From: Pseudeuparius sepicola
Taxonomy: Eukaryota > Arthropoda > Insecta > Coleoptera > Anthribidae
Assembly (NCBI GenBank): GCA_963920635.1
Contig: OY987298.1
Coordinates: 57,205,949-57,269,948 of the forward strand
DNA length: 64,000 nucleotides
Direction: 5' to 3'
Position numbers and translations under genes: made by a program. Positions 56,401-64,000 of the stretch are shown here, in pieces. Positions within the stretch are counted from its first letter, which is position 1. Each line of letters starts with the position of its first letter. The notes below the pieces were generated by a model, which saw only the letters and a program-made list of their open reading frames with translations, did no database searches and was not told where the DNA came from.

Positions 56401-57217
56401 GATAGGAAGCGAAAGTTCCGCTCCTATATAGGTTTCAATTTGAGAACTATTGCATATACGAAAAAGTGGTAAATACCTTTTTGTGTAGAATTTTGGAGGG
56501 ATCACTTTTGTATTAAGGCTAAAATTGCAAAGTCCTGGCCATTTTCCCGTAAAATGCGAAAAAAACAAAAATGTGCCCATTGCGGGTGTCTTTTATGGGT
56601 ACAAGGCTCTAATAAAATTGCGGGGACACCATAGAATATTAAAACCTACCACTTTCCGCGTCTGATCCCAAAATTTAAGGTTTTTTATTTATTTCCCTTA
56701 TAACAACAATGATAAATTACAATGTGAAAGTTATAATAATTACTGACGACGTGACAATAATTATTTATTTATTTTATTTCAAATCGCTGTTCTGGAATAT
56801 TCAGGTCTTATAGAGCAACCGGGTATATGGCAATTTTTTTCTGCTAAATTGAATTTGCGTCTTGCAAGCGCTAAGCCGTCCACCGCACATGGGCCCATTA
56901 TCGGCTTGTCGCGCCACTGAACACAAAGGACCTGCGATAAAATTGCATTCAACTGAAGTGAGTGGGATTGGTAACGGGGAATCTAGCTGCAATTTCTCCG
57001 GAGACCAGACAGATTGGAAAATTATTTAAAAGATCTAAGATAAAGTGGAAGCCAATGGCAATATAAAGGAGCATATATATAAGGGTTGGGAAAGCTGAAA
57101 TGCTTAATGATTGAGTTATTTTCAAATTAATCTTTGTAGTACACCTTCAAAATCTATTTGTATTCCCTTATTACTTTAATTTCACGAAATAACGGTTCTT
57201 CAGCCAAACAAATTATA
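56401..57217. other. No gene recognised
   Basis: AT-rich; nothing beyond short open frames. Confidence 0.35.
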
Positions 57218-58075
57218 CAATGTGTCCACGGCAAAGCGGTATTATAGGTGTATATGACAATTTTTTTTTGCATTACAAACACAATTTTTTGTATTCTGCT
57301 TTTGCTTCAGCCAAAAAGTATTTTTAGTATCTTGGACTTTAAAAAATTTATAGAGGGCGCTGGTAGCAGCTTCAAAATAAAAATCGCATCAGGTAAAGTG
57401 CCTTTTCTGTGCAAAATACTGAAAATTTTTATTGGAAAAACTTGCTCAGAATTAAAAAATATGACGTATCAAATTACAGAACTAAATACTTTTTTATTTA
57501 TATATTTTTTTATATTTTAAATGTAACCATAGTTTAAATTTATTTATTTTACCCATGTTCCTCCATTTTCTCATCTCCACTCTGTTCTTAAATTCTTTGT
57601 AGCTATCTTGAATGACCTGAAGGTCAATTGGATTTATAGCATTTGTAATTTTAATGTTTTAATTAAGAAGAGTATGACATGGAAACAAAAATAAAAGTGA
57701 TCCGTCTTTGTGTCAGAATAATTTATTGTGGCAGGAACATGGGTAGAATAAATAGATTTAAATTATGATTATATTTATAATATTTAAAAAATATAAATAA
57801 ATAAAAAAATATATAGTTCTGCAGTTTGATGCAACGTCATTTTTTAATTCTGACCAAGTTTTTCTAATAAAGTTTTCAATATTTCGCACAGAAAAGGCAC
57901 TTTACCTGATGCGATTTTTATTTTTAAGCTGCTACCACCGCCCTGTGTAAATTTTTTAAAGTCCAAGATACTAAAAACAGTTTTTGAGTGAAGCAAGGGC
58001 AGAATACAAAAAATTGTGTTTTAATGCAAAAAAAATTGTCATATAGACCTATACCGCTTTGCCGTGGACACATTT
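57218..58075. mobile_element. 0.86-kb palindromic element, TA target
   Basis: The ends AATGTGTCCACGGCAAAGCGG are inverted at 58075. Arms of ~340 bp pair throughout (for example GCATCAGGTAAAGTGCCTTTTC with its complement near 57893-57915). The loop is about 57566-57730. TATA/TA flanks both sides. No transposase. Confidence 0.8.
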
Positions 58076-58450
58076 TATATTTACTAGTAGGTATAGCTTG
58101 TTTTTAATAAACCAAGCTTACGTTAAATTTTTAATAAATATTAGAAATATAATTCAACTTACCATAAACTGAAGTTATGTAATTTTATCATATGTATTTT
58201 GGGATTCTTCGAGAGCTTTGAGGGTTTTCACAAGAAAATAGTATAAAGTTGTAAAAATATTTTAAAAAATTTAGTTTTTTTATTGTACTAGATACTAATA
58301 ATAATGTTTTTGAAAACAAAATAAATTCAACCATATCAACAGGTTAGAAAAGAAAAAATATAAAAATTATAACCAACGAAGTTTGAAGTTTTTTAAATTT
58401 AAGGTTATAATATGTCAAAGTGATACAATTCATGTCAAGGTGATGCAATA
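58076..58450. other. No gene recognised
   Basis: AT-rich spacer between two mobile elements. Confidence 0.4.
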
Positions 58451-61357
58451 GGGTACTTAACAATATTTTTAATTATTCTAAAATTATACTCAGTTTACAG
58501 TAGATGCAACAACATAAAACGTAATAAATGAAACAACGGCTTTTAATCCTTATTTATTATAATTAAGTTGAACATTTTGTTCAGGCTGAAATCTCTAGTT
58601 TCGTCATTCAATTGTCCAGAACGCCAAACGTGGCAACTCTGTGCCTCTCAGGGGAAACGGAATTGCCACGTTGCCGGTGCCCGTTTGCAATAATTCGTGG
58701 AACAAGGGCCAGCTTTCCTATGAATATCTGTTACTTAATGTATTTGTATTGCAACCTTCGAGCTTTAACTAACGCAATTGCACACACAAATTTTGTCACA
58801 TAAAGTCTTTTTTATTGCGGGTATGTTTCGAATTTCGAATATTGACTCCTCTAAAGCGAAATGATGTCTGTTTACGCTGCATACGCTGGAAACTATATCC
58901 TTCATCTCTGTCACGTGACACTTTGGTTAAGATATCTGTATACGGAACATACTTAAATATTCAGGCTTCAATAAATATTCGTGTATGTGGCAATGTCAAC
59001 GTTAGATGCTACCTACAGTGGCTTTGTATAAAGCCACTGTAATGCTACCTAGGCATCTAACCATATTCATATATATCCACAAGTCATCTAACACATGGTA
59101 TGGTTTTCTGATCGGCAGTTGACATCCAGTCATGCCAACTGTCATTCCATATGTCGCTAAATCAAAACATTATAGATAATATTTGTGCGATTTATTATAG
59201 TTTGTTGTTATTAATAACAATTATTAATTAATTTATATTTAATTAATTAATATTTAATATTATAATATACCGTTTGCGTATCTAGTTATGGTGTTGTTAG
59301 TTGTGTGGTGTAAGTTATCATATGGACAAGGATTACCTGAAAGGGCAATCCGTAATTTGCCGAAATTGGATGCTTTCTGTTAGCACAATTTTTTTCTAAA
59401 ATTCGATCTTCGCGTCTGCCGAAATTTATGGGATAAACCTGCGAAGGTTTGTACCTATGTTGTAGTAATAGTAAAGTATTATGAGTTATTAATAAACGGA
59501 GAACCTGGGGCTAGGGACCTTTTTGAAGGCAGCCAAAAAAATTTGCAGGCAAACGATTGAATATTTACGAAGAAAACACTTCTTGACTAAATGTGTTTTT
59601 TTTACAAGTGGTTTATTCAAGTGTAACTAATACAAGTCAATGTACATATACAATAGTATCAATTATCTTAACCTAACAATCTCATAAATACACTAACAAT
59701 CTAACAAATACACCTAAACTCCAAATAACTCCTAAAACAATACTTTAAGTATTGGTATCGGAGGCAAAACATAACCATTAACGGTGGCACATTGTGTCAG
59801 CCGCGAAAGTGTTGTTTTAACTTATTGAGAAATCTGTTGGAGGTTATTTCATTTTTTATTATCGATGGAAGATCATTGTATGTTTGTGAAGCTCTGCTTA
59901 TAGGATTATGAAGAGCTATATTGGTTCTGGCATTGTATAGGTGAATAGTATTATTACTTCTAATCTGATGAGAGTGAACCTGACTGGTATGTGTAATCGC
60001 CGTATTCGACTTTTGCATTTTATGGAGAATTTTGTAAATTAATTTCGATTGCTCAAGTTGCAAGATCTTGGAAAGGGGCTGGGTATTTAGCATGCGGTAT
60101 AAGTCTTCAGTAGGTGTTTCGTAATCCATTCGAAACAAAACCTTCAAAGCCCTGTTCTGAAGCACCTGCATCTTCTTAAAATTAGTTATATTGCATGTTC
60201 CCCATATTTGGATAAGATACCTCAACCTTGATAGTATGTAGGCATTATATACTTTATACTTAGCATTATTAGAGAGGAATTGACTACACCTGGAGATTGC
60301 TCCTATAATAGGAATTATTTTATCTTTTGTGCTCTCAAGATGCAAACTCCAGTTCAAGTGCTCGTCCAAGACAAGACCCAAATATTTAATCAATACTACC
60401 CTTTCCAAGACCACATTGTTTATTTTTAATATTATTTCATCTATTTTCTTATTTTTTTGTTTAAAAAATATGATTTTAGTTTTATCTAAATTTATTTTAA
60501 GATTTTGATGTAAGAGCCATTTGTAATACCTATTTAAGTCACCATTAACACGTGTAGCCATTTCTTCAATACTGTCGCCACTGTAAGTCAAAGCTGTGTC
60601 ATCCGCAAACGTGTAATATTTCGCATTTAAACCAGCCACTCGCAGATTAAGCACAAACAAGGAGTAGAGAAGTGGCCCCAGGACAGAGCCCTGGGGCATT
60701 CCACAATTATTTATTGCAATGTCACTTTTTACATCATCAATGATAAGATATTGTTTTCTATCACATAAATACGTCTTAATAATTTCTAGAAGGATACCTC
60801 GAAATCCCAGCATTTCTAACTTCTTATGACTAACAACGTCGAAGGCTTTTCGCAAATCAACAAAGACAGCAACAACCATCGCACCTCTATCCAGTGCACC
60901 CGCCAGATGGTCCATTAAATCGGTTGTAGCACCAAGCTTACTACTATTTTTGAGGAACCCGTATTGAAAACTGTCGGTTCTAATATGCTGCTCAATAAAA
61001 CATAACATTCTAGCCTTGACTATTCGTTCAATTATTTTGGAGAATGCACTAATCAGAGATATTCACGGGGCATCCTAAGTATTGGAGTTTGAGGTTAGAA
61101 TTTAGAAATTTTAACTTTCCTTGTAACTTTCACCACATAATAAGGTTATGTCTCAAAATACTTCAGTGGTATCGCCATGTTGCCAAATTGCCTTTATAAA
61201 ACACCTGTGACATCATAAGTGTTTTCAAGTCAAATTTCGAAGAATGTCTAAGAACTTGCTAATTACGTAAATATATATTTTTTAAATAATCGTAGGGTCT
61301 TAGGCAAGTGTCCCGGAATTGTTTTATCAAGTTTGTAAAATTTCGTCAAGTAGGCCT
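58451..61357. mobile_element. Second copy of the 1.4-kb TIR element, split
   Basis: Homologous to 29602-30999 from GGGTACTTAACAATATTTT to GTTTTATCAAGTTTGTAAAA and the end GTCAAGTAGGCC. A LINE fragment (about 59595-61062) separates its two halves. The left end matches the TIR with one change; the right end has decayed (TAGGCC for TACCC). Confidence 0.78.
59595..61062 (-). pseudogene. Jockey/CR1-type LINE, 5'-truncated in RT
   Basis: The minus-strand frame runs from about 61060 to 59797, over 400 codons without a break. It begins inside RT at SLISAFSKIIERIVKARM, then QYGFLKNSSKLGATTDL, VFVDLRKAFDVVSH, MPQGSVLGPLLYSLF, FADDTALTY, INLDKTKIIFF and KYLGLVLDEHLNW. A C-terminal tail follows (SRLRYLIQIWGTCN) with a stop at 59797. 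Motif A Asp and FADD are intact. 5' truncation and a short A-rich 3' end (AAAAAAAACACA on the minus strand) are typical of LINE insertion. The long open frame suggests it is younger than the LINE at 25.6 kb. Confidence 0.88.
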
Positions 61358-62415
61358 ATTCATTATAAGATATCATTTATACAAGATGTTTAAATACAGC
61401 AGTAGGTACAGCGTATAGAGCAGGTTATAGTGTATTTTAGCACATAAACGTATAGAATGTCCCATATTTTAAATATCCAATGTCTATTTGGTATTGTTTC
61501 TTCATTTTGAATGTACAGTTAATCTATAACATTTGAAGGTAATAGGTGAAAATTTTATGTTTCAAATGTTGGCGTTAACAGGTGTCTTTGGGACACGTTT
61601 TGCCAATTTCAAAGCAAATGGTTGATTTTATCGTTATGCGACAAGAGTAGGTACCTTTTTGTCGCGGAATGAAGAGATACACTAAAATTATGGGAAAAAC
61701 ATCAATCTCACAGCCCTGTCTCTTAGTAACCACTGCGATTTGACCAGTAGTTGTTAAGCTCAATCGTCATATTTTATGAAGGATATAATACTATGAAGTT
61801 TCTCTATGCACCATTATTAACGGGACACCCTATTTATTATTTGAAACCGCAAAGGCCTACTTATGTGAACACGTCGTTAAAAAGACCCAATAAATTAGGT
61901 AATTCATTTATCTTCTCTGCCTGAACGAACAAGACCCATACGTTTTCTGCCATTTTGAAATAATATATCCCTCAGTTCCCCCTAATTAGTAAAGTTCGAG
62001 CTTGGAAGTTTTTGCCTGAATTTTCCATCGCCTTATTAAGATAGATGACAAACGAAGGCGCGAGAATACAATACCTACTCGTGCAGCGTGCAGCCAGCGC
62101 GGATAAATCCCGCAGAATGTACAAAATCCCAATTGATTCTATTTGCATGCATGTAATCCCGCGTTTCGACAGCCCGAAGGCAGGGCGCATTGTTTCCCTT
62201 TTTATGCATTCAGTCAATCTCTAGACAGCAAAATGCACGCTGGTTCCCGCACAACAAATCTCTGCCTCGCTCCGTGTGGACGGTCGACGTTATTTTTCCA
62301 CAATAGCTAAGCACGGGATGCCAAATATTCATACATGCAACTGAAAGAGTTGCATTTAGCATGGTGGTTACAAAATATTGTTTCGTTGATATTATATACT
62401 TCACTTACAGCCCCG
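61358..62415. other. No gene recognised
   Basis: 61960-62400 is less AT-rich and may be unique host sequence, but it has no coding motif I can support on either strand. Confidence 0.35.
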
Positions 62416-62419
62416 TATA

Positions 62420-63236
62420 CAGGGTTAACTATCACTTAGTACAAAAAAAATTATGGTAGGTAAAGAAAAAATATACTTGCCAAAATAAATTTTCAAAATT
62501 TTTTTAACATTTGTCTTAAGCCCAAATTTTTTTTTCAAATAGTTTAAAACTCCTCAGAAACGCCGCCTATGGACGCCCGTCGTGACGTGTTTTAAAATGT
62601 CAATGGTAGTGACAGGTAGTGAAATAGCGCGCCGTTGCCACGTCTATCAATTTATCCGAGGATTCACCACGAAATTTCGATTTCCTGTTGGAAACGATTA
62701 CTTTCTAAAGAACATGTAGAATACCTATGAAACACCTACCTTACTAACATTTCCAGGATTGAATATTGCATCATTTTCTGTTTTCTTGCTTTTTTACATT
62801 AAAAGTCACACAGCAAAACATTCGCATTTTCTAAATCTGTTGGGAACTTCTTGGTTCCCCTCAGCCATTCCTTTTGTTTGAAGCGTTGTACTCAGCCTGG
62901 CGACCACGATGAAGGTGGATCCCCTCCGCCAGGAAAACCCCGAAGGGTAACCACAAAACACAACTGCACTAGCACACATATGCAAAGCACTACAGTAGCT
63001 GTTCAAAGAGGCCGCCGTTAACCTCGATGCACAAATTCACTCGGTTAATTAAAGAAGTCCGGATAAGTGCAAAAAGTCCAAGATTATTCCGGATTTGATC
63101 AGCTGCACCTTCAATTCGTTCACGTAACTGCTGCTCGTTGTCGATTTCCTGTTCGTACACAATCGCCTTCATGTATCCCAAAATACAAATATCCATTGGA
63201 TTCATGTCTGGTGTGCCAGGCCCTAACTTTCCCATT
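62420..63236 (-). mobile_element. DD41D element, 3' fragment
   Basis: CAGGGTTAACTATCACTTAG at 62420 is the same TIR as at 40717/44295, with TA outside (62418-62419). The minus strand matches the last third of transposase exon 3 and its 3' region. The distance from stop to TIR (about 570 bp) equals that of the full copy. The upstream part is missing beyond about 63236. Confidence 0.85.
62990..63235 (-). pseudogene. DD41D transposase, C-terminal fragment
   Basis: It reads TPDMNPMDICILGYMKAIVY and ends NGGLFEQLL, closely matching residues after the second catalytic Asp of the protein at 42404-43724. It keeps only the third Asp (NPMD). The first two thirds of the protein are absent. Confidence 0.85.
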
Positions 63237-63239
63237 TAA

Positions 63240-64000
63240 TTAGTTATCAGTTGTATTGTTATTTTTAAGCGACAGTATTCCAATAAGATGCATGGGTAGT
63301 GCTATGGTGTTGAAATTCAGATCAACGCATCGGGAAACCTTTGATTTAATTTAGGCGATAGGGGAAGTTCGCGGAGTTAAGCGTGCAAGTGGCCAAATAT
63401 GGTAATATCTGTACTTCAGTTTGCGGGTTGGTCAACATCGCCGCGCCTCGTGACTTGCGCGGGAGAGCCAAGAGGGGAGGACACGTGCAGCAGCTCGCAT
63501 TCGCGGGTCCCGTGGTTTTTTGGACTAAAAAGGCGGAGAAAAAGGAGTGTAAAAGCTGGAGTGTAGTGAGAAGCCTCGAGCATCGCCCGAGGCAGAAGAA
63601 AGAAAATTGTGGAGAATTTGGAGACGCCCTGTGCCCCGGATACATAGGAAATCAAGAGGTGTTGCCACGGCGGACCGACCAGGCCACCGGTACTCGACGC
63701 CAAGAGCCTCGGAGTGCTGTGTACGACGAGGGAGCGGCACGATTAGTAAACATCCAAGCCAGGAAATCAACTGCACCAAAGTTGTTGATGCATGGTGGGT
63801 GAGTGCATACAGTAAGTCGACTACCCCTAAGCAGCCGTTGCACAATATGGAAGGACATTGACTCGGACATTGGGTGAGCTTTTAATTGAAAATAAACTAT
63901 TGTTTCGGGTTCTGCACTGCGCGCTAAAAGAATGAACTATCAAAACTTGGTTTACTCCTTTATCTAGGGCTTAAGAGGTCACGGTGAATTTAGGTTAGTT
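63240..64000. other. Unassigned, less AT-rich end of the window
   Basis: 63383-63802 is open on the plus strand for 139 codons and on the minus strand too, typical of GC-rich non-coding sequence. A donor-like GGTGAGTGC at 63797 and AATAAA at 63890 could belong to a gene or an LTR leader that continues beyond the window. No domain is recognised. Confidence 0.25.

Noticed and set aside
63383..63802. 139-codon protein-coding gene
   Set aside because: Both strands are open in this GC-richer stretch and no domain or start context supports either.

Overview
The window looks like AT-rich intergenic DNA from an insect. I read this from the transposon families present: a THAP9/P-type transposase, a Tc1/mariner-type transposase with introns, a 17.6/297-like Gypsy element, jockey/CR1-type LINEs and Penelope-like pieces. 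The many taggtaggtacctac-type words and short GT-AG introns fit an insect too. I could not settle the order. I found no convincing host gene. Candidates for non-transposon coding sequence are a few exon-like stretches near 0.9-1.3 kb and 7.8-8.0 kb and one Psq-type HTH reading frame at 8.3-8.4 kb. Almost everything that can be explained is mobile DNA, much of it nested.

Layout. 1.3-7.8 kb: a 6.4-kb non-autonomous element with perfect 31-bp terminal inverted repeats (TIRs) and an 8-bp target duplication (a P-element-like architecture). It is filled with a ~120-bp satellite in two opposite orientations, and a 3-kb hAT-like element sits inside one satellite unit. 9.0-11.9 kb: a decayed P-type (THAP) transposase gene with intact introns. 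12.0-24.0 kb: a region bounded by ~158-bp inverted repeats. It holds a minus-strand Penelope-like element split by two other elements, a second Penelope-type terminal repeat in opposite orientation with a hammerhead ribozyme motif, and a 2.5-kb foldback element. 25.4-27.65 kb: a GC-rich repeat and a dead jockey/CR1-type LINE. 28.6-31.65 kb: a broken Gypsy pol that carries a TARG1-like macro domain just upstream of, and in frame with, the reverse transcriptase; a 1.4-kb TIR element splits the RT. 31.65-34 kb: a tRNA-like SINE, a 400-bp tandem repeat with long hairpins, a 256-bp tandem duplication and a second GC-rich repeat. 34.6-35.7 kb: two minus-strand hammerhead motifs. 39.8-47.2 kb: a minus-strand two-ORF CR1-like LINE interrupted at a TA by a 3.58-kb Tc1/mariner-type element (three-exon DD41D transposase), which itself holds a 1-kb foldback. 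49.2-51.8 kb: 600-bp direct repeats. 57.2-58.1 kb: a palindromic element. 58.45-61.36 kb: a second copy of the 1.4-kb TIR element, split by a truncated LINE. 62.4-63.2 kb: the 3' end of a second DD41D element.

The most unusual items are the macro domain attached to Gypsy pol; three hammerhead ribozyme motifs with palindromic stem III, the dimer-type architecture known from Penelope-like elements; and the P-like element built from an inverted satellite. All calls come from reading the sequence by eye; no alignment or database search was run.
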